In this document: piece after piece, positions 18,429 to 27,290 of the stretch
Position numbering within the stretch: position 1 is the stretch's first letter
How the letters are laid out: every line of letters begins with the position of its first letter
NCBI RefSeq assembly: GCF_018603905.1
Contig: NZ_JAHFZZ010000005.1
Location: 496,001-560,000 of the forward strand
DNA length: 64,000 nt
Direction of reading: 5' to 3'
Origin: Nonomuraea sp. NEAU-A123
Lineage (GTDB): Bacteria > Actinomycetota > Actinomycetes > Streptosporangiales > Streptosporangiaceae
Program-made: the position numbers and the translations under genes
The notes under the pieces: generated by a model
Database searches by the model: none
Told to the model about the DNA's origin: nothing
Seen by the model: the letters and a program-made list of their open reading frames with translations, nothing else

Positions 18429-20841
18429 CTCGGCCCTCCTGCTCGCCCGTAGCAGGGCCCACCTCCACGGGCGTGACGAGCCGCCGGCCCCGGCCGACGA
18501 TCCGCAGCGGGCCGGTCAGCCGTATGACGGCGCGGCACGGCAGGTCGGCCGCGGACGTGCCGACGAGCACCTCGACGTCCCCGGGCTCGACGATCCGCCG
18601 CAGGTCACGGCCGGTGAAGGAGGTCCGATCCGCGTGTACGCGGAAGCGCACGTCCGTGCTCGTACCGGGCTCCAACCGCACCCGCGCGAACCCGGCCAAC
18701 TGCCGCACCGGCCGGGTGACCTGGGCGAGAACGTCGTGCAGGTACAGCTGGACGACCTCCTCACCCGCTCTGCCGCCGGTGTTCCGGACGCGGACCGACA
18801 CGGTGAACTCGCCGTCGGTGGGCACCTCGGCGTCGCTGACGCGCAGATCGCCGACCTCGAAGGAGGTGTACGAGGTGCCAAACCCGAACGGGAACAGCGG
18901 AGTCGGGTCGAGATTGCTGATGCCGTGGCTGTTCGCGCCCAGCGGCGGCTGCAGGTAGGTGCCCGGCTGCCCGCCCGGCCCGCGGGGGATCTGCACGGGC
19001 AGCTTGCCGCCGGGCTGGACCCGTCCGGAGAGCACGCCGGCGATCGCCGCAGCGCCTTCCTCGCCGGGCATGAACGCCTGTACGAGCGCGGCGGCCCCGG
19101 CGTGCACCTCACCCAGCGCGTACGGGCGGCCCGAGACGACGACCACGACGACCGGCGTCCCCGTGGCGGCGAGGCCGGCCAGCAGGTCCTCCTGCACCCC
19201 GGGCAGCCGCAGATCCTCGGCGTCGCAGCCCTCGCCCGAGGTCCCGTGCCCGAACAGGCCCGCCAGGTCGCCCACGACGGCGATGCACAGGTCCGCCTCG
19301 CGGGCCGCGTCCGTCGCGGCGGCGAAGCCCGAGCGGTCCTCGCCCCGCACGTCGCAGCCGCGTTCGTGGACGATCTCGGCGTGCGGCAGTTCGGTCCGCA
19401 GGGAGTCGAGGAGGCTGGGCGCGTCGACGCCGAGCCCGAGGCCGGGGTGGCGGGGCAGGACGTGGTTGGGGAAGGCGTAGCACCCCATGAAGGCACGCGG
19501 CTCGGCCGCGGAGGGTCCGACGACCGCGATGCGACGCGGCTCGTCCGCGCGCAGGGGCAGCGTGGTGCCGCCGTCGAGCAGGATGATGGACCGCTCGGCC
19601 AGCTCGCGCGCCAGCGCCCGGTTCGAGGGTGAGTCCAGGTCCACGGCGGCCGCCGCGGACACCGAGCCCTCGGGCGTCCAGTCCTGATCGAGCAGCCCCA
19701 GTTCCACCTTCTGGGTGAGCAGGCGGCGCGCCGCCCGGTCCACCAGCGACTCCGGCAGCTCGCCCCGGCGCACCCGCTCGACCAGGTGCCCGCCGAAGCC
19801 GAGGGTGTCGGGGAGTTCGACGTCGATGCCCGCGGTGAGCGCCAGGACCCCGGCCTCGTCGGTGTCGGCGGCGACCTCGTGCATCGTCGCCAGAAACGGG
19901 ATCGCCCAGTAGTCCGAGACGACGGTCCCGGTGAATCCCCACTCCTCGCGCAGCAGGTCGGTCAGCAGCCAGGAGTCGGCCGCGGCCGGGACGCCGTCCA
20001 CGTCGGAGTAGGAGTTCATCACCGAACGCGCGCCGCCCAGAACGATGGCCGCCTCGAAAGGCGGCAGGATCATGTCCATCAGTTCGCGGCGGCCCATCGG
20101 GACGGGACCGTGGTTGCGGGCCGCGCGCGAGGCCGAGTATCCGGCGAAGTGCTTGAGGGTGGCGATGATCCCGGAGCTCTCCAGGCCGCGGACATAGGCG
20201 GCGCCGAGCATCGCGACGAGATAGGGATCCTCGCCCATCGTCTCCTCGACCCGGCCCCAGCGGTAGTCACGCACGACGTCCAGCACGGGGGACAGGCCCT
20301 GGTGCGCGCCCACGGCCCGCATGTCCCGCCCGATGGCGGCGGCCATCCGCTGCACGAGCTCGGGGTCGAACGTCGCGCCCCACGCGATGGCCGCGGGATA
20401 GACGGTCGCGCCGTAGGTCGTGAATCCGGTGAGGCACTCCTCATGGACCAGCGCCGGAACGCCGAGCCGGGAACGTTCGACAACAGTGTGCTGGAGCCGG
20501 ACGACCTCCGCGGCGCCGTCCGCCGCGGTCACCGGCGCGCTGCCGAAGATCCGGGTCAGATGACCGAGCCCGTGACGGCTCGCCTCCTCAAGGGGGATGG
20601 TCCCGGACGCGGCGAACACGTCCTGCATGGGCGCCACATTGAGGCTCACCTCGGGGTCCGGATCGGGCTGGTCGGTGAGCTGCATGTCGTTGCCGACCCA
20701 CCGGCTGCCGAGCTGGCCGACCTTCTCTTCCAGGGTCATCTCCGCAAGGAGGGCGTCGACGCGCTCGGCCACAGGGAGCGTCCGGTCCTGCCACGGACGC
20801 AGGATCCGGTCCGCCGCGGGGGTCCGATCTACAGCTGTCAT
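18412..20841 (-). CDS. Glycoside hydrolase family 3 beta-glycosidase (glucosidase/xylosidase type)
   Basis: An 809-aa cytoplasmic enzyme, with no signal peptide, of classic three-part GH3 architecture. The (beta/alpha)8 domain carries KHFAGY and the nucleophile Asp310 in TVVSDYWAI. The alpha/beta sandwich domain follows, and a C-terminal fibronectin III-like domain (VSVRVRNTGGRAGEEVVQLY). The lack of a signal fits hydrolysis of oligosaccharides imported by the divergent ABC transporter. Whether it prefers gluco-, xylo- or other beta-linked sugars cannot be told from sequence reading. It shares an operon with the LacI repressor. Confidence 0.93.
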   Translation of the reverse strand: MTAVDRTPAADRILRPWQDRTLPVAERVDALLAEMTLEEKVGQLGSRWVGNDMQLTDQPDPDPEVSLNVAPMQDVFAASGTIPLEEASRHGLGHLTRIFGSAPVTAADGAAEVVRLQHTVVERSRLGVPALVHEECLTGFTTYGATVYPAAIAWGATFDPELVQRMAAAIGRDMRAVGAHQGLSPVLDVVRDYRWGRVEETMGEDPYLVAMLGAAYVRGLESSGIIATLKHFAGYSASRAARNHGPVPMGRRELMDMILPPFEAAIVLGGARSVMNSYSDVDGVPAAADSWLLTDLLREEWGFTGTVVSDYWAIPFLATMHEVAADTDEAGVLALTAGIDVELPDTLGFGGHLVERVRRGELPESLVDRAARRLLTQKVELGLLDQDWTPEGSVSAAAAVDLDSPSNRALARELAERSIILLDGGTTLPLRADEPRRIAVVGPSAAEPRAFMGCYAFPNHVLPRHPGLGLGVDAPSLLDSLRTELPHAEIVHERGCDVRGEDRSGFAAATDAAREADLCIAVVGDLAGLFGHGTSGEGCDAEDLRLPGVQEDLLAGLAATGTPVVVVVVSGRPYALGEVHAGAAALVQAFMPGEEGAAAIAGVLSGRVQPGGKLPVQIPRGPGGQPGTYLQPPLGANSHGISNLDPTPLFPFGFGTSYTSFEVGDLRVSDAEVPTDGEFTVSVRVRNTGGRAGEEVVQLYLHDVLAQVTRPVRQLAGFARVRLEPGTSTDVRFRVHADRTSFTGRDLRRIVEPGDVEVLVGTSAADLPCRAVIRLTGPLRIVGRGRRLVTPVEVGPATGEQEGRDAGQS

Positions 20842-20860
20842 CTGCCGCTCTCCTTAGTCC

Positions 20861-20885
20861 CGCAATGTTTCGCAATGTTTCGACG
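20861..20885. promoter_or_regulatory. Tandem AATGTTTCG motifs before the GH3 gene (candidate LacI operator)
   Basis: CGCAATGTTT is repeated twice head to tail and followed by CG, 20 bases before the GH3 start codon. The same AATGTTTCG core recurs at 20986-20994 next to the importer promoter. A shared motif on both sides of a divergent region controlled by a LacI protein is good circumstantial evidence for an operator. Confidence 0.55.
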
Positions 20886-20933
20886 CGCTTCAGTGATCTT
20901 TGCGCGTGGAGATCGCCGGTGGATTACTGGGTC

Positions 20934-20962
20934 TTGACACGTCAACAGCCGAAACCTAGATT
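20934..20962 (+). promoter_or_regulatory. Sigma-70-type promoter of the sugar ABC importer operon
   Basis: TTGACA (20934-20939) and TAGATT (20957-20962) are separated by exactly 17 bases, a strong housekeeping-type promoter. Transcription would start near 20969, about 150 bases before the binding-protein start. Confidence 0.65.
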
Positions 20963-20978
20963 GACGGCCGCGCGGTCA

Positions 20979-20996
20979 TTTCGCAAATGTTTCGAG
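20979..20996. promoter_or_regulatory. Candidate LacI operator just downstream of the importer promoter
   Basis: TTTCGCAAATGTTTCGAG overlaps the expected early transcribed region about 10-27 bases after +1. It shares the AATGTTTCG core with the motifs in front of GH3. Placement just after +1 is typical of a repressor roadblock. Confidence 0.55.
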
Positions 20997-21120
20997 AACC
21001 TACTTAAAGGGCGGATTGGAGGAGAGGCATCCGGGGGTGCTGATCCACGACCGCCGGCCACCGCATCCGATGATCAACGAGCCGCGGCGCAGCCCCCGGC
21101 ATTCGAGTACGGAGATCAGC

Positions 21121-22455
21121 GTGGAGTCCAGGAACACCTCTCGCCGCACCTTCCTCAGCCTCTCGATGGGCCTGCCCCTGGGCGCCGCGCTCGCCGCCTG
21201 CGGCAGCTCCGGCCCGACCCGCCCCGGCGGCGCCAGTGGTGGTGGCACCAAGGCCACTTATTGGTATCTCTCCACGCAGCCGCAGGAAGGCATCCGCACC
21301 GCCGCCATGGAGCGGTTCAACAAGGCCAACCCCAATGGTCAGATCGCCGGGACGACCTTCCAGAACGACGCCTACAAGACGAAGATCAAGACGGCGATCG
21401 GGGCCGGCCAGGCGCCCACCATCATCTGGGGCTGGGGCGGCGGCGGCCTGCGCAGCTACGTGCAGGCCGGCCAGGTCGAGGACCTCACGTCGTGGTTCGG
21501 GCAGAACGCCGCGGTCAAGGACCGGTTGTTCCCGTCCTCGTTCGGGGCCGCGACGGTGGACGGCAAGATCTACGCGATGCCGTGCGAGACCGTGCAGCCG
21601 ATCGTCCTGTACTACAACAAGAAGCTCTTCGAGCAGATCGGCGCCCAGCCGCCCCAGTCCTGGGGCGACATCATGGACTTGGTGCCCAAGTTCAACGCCA
21701 AGGGCATCGCGCCGTTCTCCCTCGGCGGGCAGTCCCGCTGGACGAACATGATGTGGCTGGAGTTCCTCTTCGACCGCATCGGCGGTTCCGAGGTGTTCCA
21801 GGCCGTGTTCGACGGTCAGAAGGACGCCTGGTCCAACCCGGCCGCCATCGACGCCCTGACCAAGATGCAGGCCCTGATCAAGGCCAACGGGTTCATCAAG
21901 GGCTTCTCCTCGATCACCGCGGACTCCAACGCCGACCAGGCGCTGCTGTACACCGGCAAGGCCGCGATGATGCTCCACGGCGGCTGGACGTACGGGAGCA
22001 TGTCCACCGACGGCGGCGACTTCGTCTCCGGTGGCAGCCTCGGCTACATGAACTTCCCGCCGGTCGACGGCGGCAAGGGCGACCCCAGTGACACGGTCGG
22101 CAACCCCGGCCAGTACATGTCGATCTCCTCCAAGGCGAGCCCGGAGCAGAAGGAGATCGCCAAGAAGTTCTTCGCCTCGGTGCTCTCGGACGAAGAGGTC
22201 AAGGCGTGGGTCGGCATCGGCTCGGTGCCGATCGTCAAGGGCGCTGACAGCGCGTTCGGCTCCTCGAAGGACGCGGAGTGGCTGAAGTTCGTCTACGGCA
22301 TCGCCAGCAATGCCAAGACCTTCGCCCAGTCCTGGGACCAGGCGCTCAGCCCCACGGCGGCTGAGGTGCTGCTCGACAACATCGCCAAGCTGTTCCAGCT
22401 GTCGATCTCACCGCAGCAGTTCACGTCGAACATGAACGCGGTCATCGGCAAGTGA
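21121..22455 (+). CDS. ABC sugar importer: extracellular solute-binding lipoprotein
   Basis: The GTG at 21121, 6 bases after GGAG, gives a 444-aa protein with a twin-Arg motif (SRRTFLSLSMG) and a lipobox (LAAC), so it is Tat- or Sec-exported and lipid-anchored. Longer in-frame starts exist upstream but lack this compact signal. The mature part is a group-1 (MalE/UgpB-like) binding protein (KATYWYLSTQPQEG; ALLYTGKAAMMLHGGW). It delivers an oligosaccharide to the two permeases that follow; its stop overlaps the first permease GTG. No ATPase is encoded in the operon, so a shared MsiK-type ATPase is probably used, as in other actinomycetes. Confidence 0.92.
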   Translation: MESRNTSRRTFLSLSMGLPLGAALAACGSSGPTRPGGASGGGTKATYWYLSTQPQEGIRTAAMERFNKANPNGQIAGTTFQNDAYKTKIKTAIGAGQAPTIIWGWGGGGLRSYVQAGQVEDLTSWFGQNAAVKDRLFPSSFGAATVDGKIYAMPCETVQPIVLYYNKKLFEQIGAQPPQSWGDIMDLVPKFNAKGIAPFSLGGQSRWTNMMWLEFLFDRIGGSEVFQAVFDGQKDAWSNPAAIDALTKMQALIKANGFIKGFSSITADSNADQALLYTGKAAMMLHGGWTYGSMSTDGGDFVSGGSLGYMNFPPVDGGKGDPSDTVGNPGQYMSISSKASPEQKEIAKKFFASVLSDEEVKAWVGIGSVPIVKGADSAFGSSKDAEWLKFVYGIASNAKTFAQSWDQALSPTAAEVLLDNIAKLFQLSISPQQFTSNMNAVIGK

Positions 22456-23378
22456 CCGCGCTCCCGACCTCCCACGGGCGGGGGGCGCCGCAGGCCGGCA
22501 CACGAGGGGCCCGCAACGGGTCCCTCGCGTGGCTGACCGTTCCGGCGCTGCTGTTCTTCGTCGGCTTCGGGGTCGTCCCGCTGATCGGGGTCCTCGCGCT
22601 CAGCTTCACCACCTGGGACGGGATCGGCGACATCCGCTTCTCGGGCTTCGACAGCTGGCGCGCCGTCCTCACCGACCCCGGCCTGCCGCACGCGCTGTGG
22701 GTGACGTTCCTGATCATGGCCCTGTCCTGGCTGGTGCAGACGCCGGCGAGCATCCTGCTCGGGGTGTTCCTGGCCGGCGCCCAGCGCTACCGCGCGCTGC
22801 TGTCGGTGCTGTACTTCATCCCGCTCCTGCTCAGCTCGGCGGCCATCGCCATCACGTACAAGGCGCTGCTCGACCCGAACTTCGGGCTCGGCGCCGGACT
22901 GAAGATCGGGCTGCTCACCCAGGACTGGCTCGGCAGGCCCGTCCTCGCCGTCAGTGTCGTGGTCTTCGTGGTGTCCTGGCAGTTCATCCCGTTCCACTCG
23001 CTGATCTACCAGGGCGGCGTACGGCAGATCCCGCGGTCGATGTACGAGGCCGCGGAGCTGGACGGCGCGGGGCGGATCCGCAAGTTCTTCAGCATCACCC
23101 TGCCGCAGCTCAAGTACACGATGATCACGTCCTCGACCCTCGTGGTCGTCGGCTCGCTGACCTTCTTCGACCTGATCTTCGTGCTGACCGCGGGCGGTCC
23201 GGGCGACGCCACCCGGGTGCTCGCCCTGGACATGTACAAGCGGGGGTTCCAGGCCAACCTCATGGGCCCGGCCAGCGCGATCGCCCTCATCCTCGTCTTC
23301 GTGGGCCTCGCCCTCTCGCTGCTGCTCCGCCGGCTCGGCGGCGGCAAGTCCGACACCAGCCAGTTGGAAGGGGCCTGA
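22452..23378 (+). CDS. ABC sugar importer permease 1 (MalF-like)
   Basis: A 308-aa inner-membrane subunit with about six helices and the EAA loop (YEAAELDGAGRIRKFFSITLP near residues 200-220) that docks onto the ATPase. It starts with GTG overlapping the stop of the binding-protein gene (GTGA). The family imports di- and oligosaccharides. Confidence 0.93.
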   Translation: MTALPTSHGRGAPQAGTRGARNGSLAWLTVPALLFFVGFGVVPLIGVLALSFTTWDGIGDIRFSGFDSWRAVLTDPGLPHALWVTFLIMALSWLVQTPASILLGVFLAGAQRYRALLSVLYFIPLLLSSAAIAITYKALLDPNFGLGAGLKIGLLTQDWLGRPVLAVSVVVFVVSWQFIPFHSLIYQGGVRQIPRSMYEAAELDGAGRIRKFFSITLPQLKYTMITSSTLVVVGSLTFFDLIFVLTAGGPGDATRVLALDMYKRGFQANLMGPASAIALILVFVGLALSLLLRRLGGGKSDTSQLEGA

Positions 23379-23379
23379 C

Positions 23380-24270
23380 ATGGGGACGACCCTGACGACA
23401 CGCCCTGCGCGGACCCGCGCCCAGCAGCCCCGGCACGAACGCCGCGTGGTCGCCCGTCACTGGAACTGGCTGGGCGGCGTGAGCGGGTGGCTCTGGCTGG
23501 TGATCGTGGTGGTGCCCATCTACTGGATCGTCATCACCAGCTTCAAGACACAGAGCAACTACTACGCGACGAACCCGCTGGTGCCGCCGGGGGAGCCGAC
23601 CCTGGCCAGCTACCGGATGGTCATCGAGTCCGACTTCGTGCAGTACTTCGTCAACAGCCTCATCGTCACCATCGGCGCGGTGGTCCCCGCGGTCACCGTC
23701 TCCTTCATGGCGGCCTTCGCGATCGTGCGGGGCGGCTCCGGCCGGTTCCTGCGGTCGGTGAACTCCCTGTTCCTCATGGGTTTGGCCATCCCCCTGCAGG
23801 CGACGGTCATCCCGATCTACCTGATCATCATCCGGCTGCACCTCTATGACACCCTGCTGGCGATGATCCTGCCGTCGATAGCCTTCGCGATCCCGCTGTC
23901 GGTGCTGGTCCTGTCCAACTTCATCCGCGACGTCCCCAAGGAGTTGTTCGAGTCGATGCGGCTGGACGGCGCCACCGAGTGGGGGACACTCTGGCGCTTG
24001 GCGTTCCCTCTGTCCCGGCCAGCCGTGGTGACGGTGACGATCTACAACGCGCTGACGATCTGGAACAACTTCCTGCTGCCGCTGATCCTCACGCAGAGCC
24101 CGGACAAGCGGACCCTGCCGCTGGCTCTGTGGTCCTTCCAAGGCCAGTACAGCATCAACGTGCCGGCGGTGCTCGCCTCGGTCGTCCTCACCACCCTGCC
24201 GATCCTGACCTTGTACGTGGTGGGCCGCCGCCAGCTCCTCAGCGGCCTGATGGCAGGGTTCGGCAAGTGA
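23380..24270 (+). CDS. ABC sugar importer permease 2 (MalG-like)
   Basis: A 296-aa permease with about six membrane helices and the EAA motif FESMRLDGATEWGTLWRLAF near residues 190-209. It begins one base after the stop of permease 1, so the three importer genes form a tight operon. Together with the GH3 enzyme and LacI repressor they form a complete uptake-hydrolysis-regulation unit, with only the ATPase supplied elsewhere. Confidence 0.93.
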   Translation: MGTTLTTRPARTRAQQPRHERRVVARHWNWLGGVSGWLWLVIVVVPIYWIVITSFKTQSNYYATNPLVPPGEPTLASYRMVIESDFVQYFVNSLIVTIGAVVPAVTVSFMAAFAIVRGGSGRFLRSVNSLFLMGLAIPLQATVIPIYLIIIRLHLYDTLLAMILPSIAFAIPLSVLVLSNFIRDVPKELFESMRLDGATEWGTLWRLAFPLSRPAVVTVTIYNALTIWNNFLLPLILTQSPDKRTLPLALWSFQGQYSINVPAVLASVVLTTLPILTLYVVGRRQLLSGLMAGFGK

Positions 24271-24273
24271 CGA

Positions 24274-25194
24274 TCACTTTTGTCCGGCGCGCGGCGCGTC
24301 GAGGAACGCCGCGATCCGCGCCGCGCCGGTCCGGGCGAGCCAGGTGCGGAAGTCCATCAGCCCGGGGTGCAGCCGGCGGGCGAGGGAGATGTCGGCTCGG
24401 TAGCCGCGTTCGTTGAGCCACTCGTAGGCGTACGCGAAATCCTCGCCGGCCTGCCGGATCATCTCGAGCGGGAGCTGAACGTTCGGCAGGGGCCGCCCGA
24501 TCGCCTCGGCGATGGCCGCGGCGATCTCGATCGGGGTCAGTTCGTCACCGGCCAGGTCGATCGTGCGGCCGATCCACTCCCGCGGCCCGGCGAAGGCCCG
24601 CGCGGTGAACCCGGCGAGGTCGTCCACGGCGATGATCTGCTGCCGGACGCCGGGGTCGAACGCGGTCGCCAAGGTGCCGTCGTGCAGGTGGTATCCGCCG
24701 GTGTAGTTCTCCATGAAGGAGACCGGCCGCAGGATCGTCGCGGGCAGGCCGAGCTGGTGGATGTGCTGTTCGATGCGCCATTTGCTTACCACGTTCAGCG
24801 GCAGGACCTCGCTGTCGTGACGGCCCGCGCCGGCGACCGAGGTGAAGACGGTGTGCCGGACGCCGGCGGCGTGCGCGGCTTCGGCGACGTTGACGCCCCA
24901 GCGGACCTCGTCCTCCGCGGTGAAGCCCGGCGCGGTGCCGGGGGAGCCGACGGTGGGCTGGACGCTGAACACGCCGTAGGCGCCCTCGGCTGCCGCGATC
25001 AAGGTGGCGACGTCCTCCATGTCGCCGGGTACGGTCCGCGCGCCGGCCGCCGCCAGGGCCCGGGCCGGTGCGGCGTCCGGGTCCCGAGTCAGCGCCCGGA
25101 TCCGCCAGCCGTCGGCGAGCAGCCGTTTCGTCACAGCGCGGCCCTGCAGGCCGGTCGCCCCCACCACCAGGATGGTCTTGCCTGTCGTGTCCAC
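24274..25194 (-). CDS. NmrA/QOR-type NAD(P)-binding protein, copy 1
   Basis: A 306-aa atypical SDR with the glycine motif VVGATGLQGRAVTKRL at residues 10-25 and the family's FTSVAGAG and RPVSFMENY segments. It lacks the classical YxxxK arrangement and may be a redox sensor or a quinone/flavonoid-type reductase. It is divergent from a TetR gene with a twin operator between them. The same arrangement recurs at 43992-45575. Confidence 0.88.
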   Translation of the reverse strand: MDTTGKTILVVGATGLQGRAVTKRLLADGWRIRALTRDPDAAPARALAAAGARTVPGDMEDVATLIAAAEGAYGVFSVQPTVGSPGTAPGFTAEDEVRWGVNVAEAAHAAGVRHTVFTSVAGAGRHDSEVLPLNVVSKWRIEQHIHQLGLPATILRPVSFMENYTGGYHLHDGTLATAFDPGVRQQIIAVDDLAGFTARAFAGPREWIGRTIDLAGDELTPIEIAAAIAEAIGRPLPNVQLPLEMIRQAGEDFAYAYEWLNERGYRADISLARRLHPGLMDFRTWLARTGAARIAAFLDAPRAGQK

Positions 25195-25211
25195 GATCTC
25201 TCCTCACGCTG

Positions 25212-25266
25212 AAACGGGGTGGTCCTCCGGTTCTGTGGCGTTACAATATGGAGGACCACCCCATTT
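25212..25266. promoter_or_regulatory. Inverted-repeat operator in the NmrA/TetR divergon (copy 1)
   Basis: AAACGGGGTGGTCCTCC (25212-25228) and GGAGGACCACCCCATTT (25250-25266) pair at 16 of 17 positions around a 21-base spacer. It covers the space between the two divergent starts. It is probably bound by the adjacent TetR and represses both genes. Confidence 0.7.
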
Positions 25267-25286
25267 GGCAACCGCTGGAGGAACCT

Positions 25287-25886
25287 GTGTCCCAAGCCGG
25301 CACCGGGCGGTCGCCCCGCGCTGACGCGCGCCGCAACCGCGACCGGATCCTCGCCGCGGCCGGAGCCGCCTTCGCCCAGTACGGGGCCGAGGCCTCCCTG
25401 GAGGAGATCGCCCGGCGCGCCGGGGTCGGCTCGGCCACCTTGCACCGGCACTTTTCCTCGCGCCAGGCGCTGTTGGAGGCCGTCTTCCGGGACCGGGTGG
25501 CCGGCCTCTGCGCGAAGGCGCGCGACCTGGCCGCCGCCCAGGACCCCGGGCCCGCGCTGGTCGCCTGGCTCCGTGCCGTCGCCGCGCACGCCACCGCCAA
25601 CCGGGGGCTGGCGGCGTCACTGATCCGCGGCGCCCGCGAAGGTGACCCGACCTGGGGTGCCACCTGTCACACCATGATCGTGAACGCCGGCGACGAACTC
25701 CTCGTGAGCGCTCGCCGGGCAGGCGCCGTACGCCCCGGCATCGCCATCGCCGATCTCCTCAAACTCGTCAACGCCATCTCCCTGGCCGTCGAAGGGGAAC
25801 CCGACGGCACGGCCGAGGCGGACCGGCTGCTCGCCCTCGCCATTGACGGCGTGTGCCTCCCGAAAGGTGAGCCTCAGGACCTCTGA
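25287..25886 (+). CDS. TetR-family regulator, partner of NmrA copy 1
   Basis: The GTG at 25287 follows a GGAGG site and gives a 199-aa regulator. The N-terminal HTH (ASLEEIARRAGVGSATLHRHF) spans about residues 32-52. The C-terminal ligand domain resembles the SbtR-type C-terminal domain. Autoregulation and control of the divergent NmrA gene are likely from the operator pair between them. It is paralogous to the TetR at 45012. Confidence 0.88.
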   Translation: MSQAGTGRSPRADARRNRDRILAAAGAAFAQYGAEASLEEIARRAGVGSATLHRHFSSRQALLEAVFRDRVAGLCAKARDLAAAQDPGPALVAWLRAVAAHATANRGLAASLIRGAREGDPTWGATCHTMIVNAGDELLVSARRAGAVRPGIAIADLLKLVNAISLAVEGEPDGTAEADRLLALAIDGVCLPKGEPQDL

Positions 25887-26203
25887 TTCCGGATACCGGA
25901 CTTGAAGTGCGGTAAACTGGGGTGACCGAGGACATCTCGTGCGTTGGCACTCGGGTCAGCGTCGCCCACGGCGATCGACCATTCGCGGGTTTCTTTCGAG
26001 GCCTGGATAGGCCCGGCCACCATGACGCCAACGCTTCTCGCTCGGCTCACACCGCTGAGCGCCGCCGCTTTCGCGCTTCCCACGATCGAGTGCGCGGACC
26101 GGCTCAACCTGGATCCCCTACCCGATCGTCGAGCCGCCGTGGATGGAACGTGGTGCCGCCCCGCCCTACTGGATGCCACAGCGACAACCAAGGGGAGAAC
26201 ATC
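25887..26203. other. 317-base intergenic stretch before the STAS gene
   Basis: Open frames here lack start signals and typical codon bias. I see no recognisable gene, repeat or clear promoter apart from an AGGGGAG ribosome site at its end for the STAS gene. Confidence 0.5.
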
Positions 26204-26530
26204 ATGACCATCACCCACACCATCCCGCTTCCCAGGGCCGCCCGAACATCGGCCGAGACCACGGTCCACCTGGCCGGCGAGATCGACATCTTCACCAGCA
26301 AGGCGCTGCGCCAGAGCCTGATGGCCGCTCTGCTGACGAGCACGAGCACGCTCGTCATCGACCTGTCGGAGGTGTCGTTCTGCGACACCGTCGGACTGGG
26401 CATCCTGGTCGGCATCCAGCACCGCGCCCGGGCGCAGGGCGTCACGCTCGTCCTGGCCGGGCCCCGGCCGTACATGACCAGCCTCCTGCACGTGTCCGGC
26501 CTGGATCGCAGCCTGCCGGTCGCGCTGTAA
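26204..26530 (+). CDS. STAS-domain anti-sigma factor antagonist
   Basis: A 108-aa single-domain protein of the SpoIIAA/RsbV family, which frees a sigma factor by binding its anti-sigma kinase. The AGGGGAG site 7 bases before ATG 26204 sets the start. The phosphorylation loop reads FCDTVGLG near residues 65-72, so Thr replaces the Ser of SpoIIAA at the phospho-acceptor position. No anti-sigma kinase gene is adjacent. Confidence 0.9.
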   Translation: MTITHTIPLPRAARTSAETTVHLAGEIDIFTSKALRQSLMAALLTSTSTLVIDLSEVSFCDTVGLGILVGIQHRARAQGVTLVLAGPRPYMTSLLHVSGLDRSLPVAL

Positions 26531-26542
26531 CCGATACGCGCA

Positions 26543-26568
26543 GGGGGCCACCGAGGTCGGTGGCCCCC
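26543..26568. terminator. Bidirectional terminator between STAS and a convergent secreted-protein gene
   Basis: GGGGGCCACC and GGTGGCCCCC pair perfectly over 10 bp around a 6-base loop, 12 bases after the STAS stop and 13 before the end of the convergent gene. Confidence 0.8.
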
Positions 26569-26581
26569 TCCCCCCGGGGTG

Positions 26582-27223
26582 TCAGTCGGCGAGGTAGCTG
26601 AGCGACTGGACGTCGTACCCCCGATTGACCGAGCCCTTGAGGTGCATCAGCATGGCGCCGCCATCGTAGGAATAGGCGCAGGAATAGCCCTTCGTCTCCT
26701 TCGTGCAGCCCTGGAAGTAGTACGTCACGCCCTTGGGGTCGTACTTGGTGCGGAAGAGCCTGGTGACCACCTTCCGGGTGGCGACCTCGAGGCCGAGGCT
26801 GCGGTCACCCTTCTGCCACGCCGTGAACAGGTGCTTGGCGACCACCGCCGGCTTGGTCACGTGGCGCGACTGGTAGACCGTGGTCACCTTCGACCCGGAG
26901 ACGATCATGAGCAGGCCGTTGAGCCCGCCCGGTACTCGGACGCTGGTGTGGATGAACCGGCACGTGTTGCCCACACAGCCCGCGAACTCGTCGGGCGCGC
27001 GATAGGCGTAAGAGAAGATCGACTTGACCGCCGAAGGCGTGGCCACCTTGGCGGCCGCCGCGCGGTCGCGCCGCAGCCACGCGTGGAGCAACGCGTTGGA
27101 CACCTTCGCCGGAGTGGCGGCCGGGGCCGCCGCCTTCGTGTTCGCGCTCGCCGGTGAGGATGTGACCAGCAGCGCGGCGACCGCGGTCGCCGCGCCCGTA
27201 CCGAATAACCATCGTCGTGACAT
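26582..27223 (-). CDS. Secreted protein with an internally duplicated Cys-containing domain
   Basis: The ATG at 27223 gives 213 aa with a twin-Arg-like signal (MSRRWLFGTGAATAVAALL) cleaved after ASA. I recognise no family. The mature part is two similar modules of about 80 residues, from VSNALLHAW and VAKHLFTAW. They share an AWxxxDRxxxxxVATxxxVxxxF pattern, then GC and a second Cys, then a GG-L block. Each module thus holds two cysteines that could form a disulfide. Function unknown. Confidence 0.75.
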   Translation of the reverse strand: MSRRWLFGTGAATAVAALLVTSSPASANTKAAAPAATPAKVSNALLHAWLRRDRAAAAKVATPSAVKSIFSYAYRAPDEFAGCVGNTCRFIHTSVRVPGGLNGLLMIVSGSKVTTVYQSRHVTKPAVVAKHLFTAWQKGDRSLGLEVATRKVVTRLFRTKYDPKGVTYYFQGCTKETKGYSCAYSYDGGAMLMHLKGSVNRGYDVQSLSYLAD

Positions 27224-27290
27224 ACCGGCGACGCTAACGACACCCGCTTGCACGGAGGTTGACGCCCGCTTGGTGGTAGAGGGTGGGCGT

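Noticed and set aside
18343..19632. Plus-strand frame of 429 codons antisense to LacI and GH3
   Set aside because: High-GC antisense artefact; the opposite strand carries two clear protein families.
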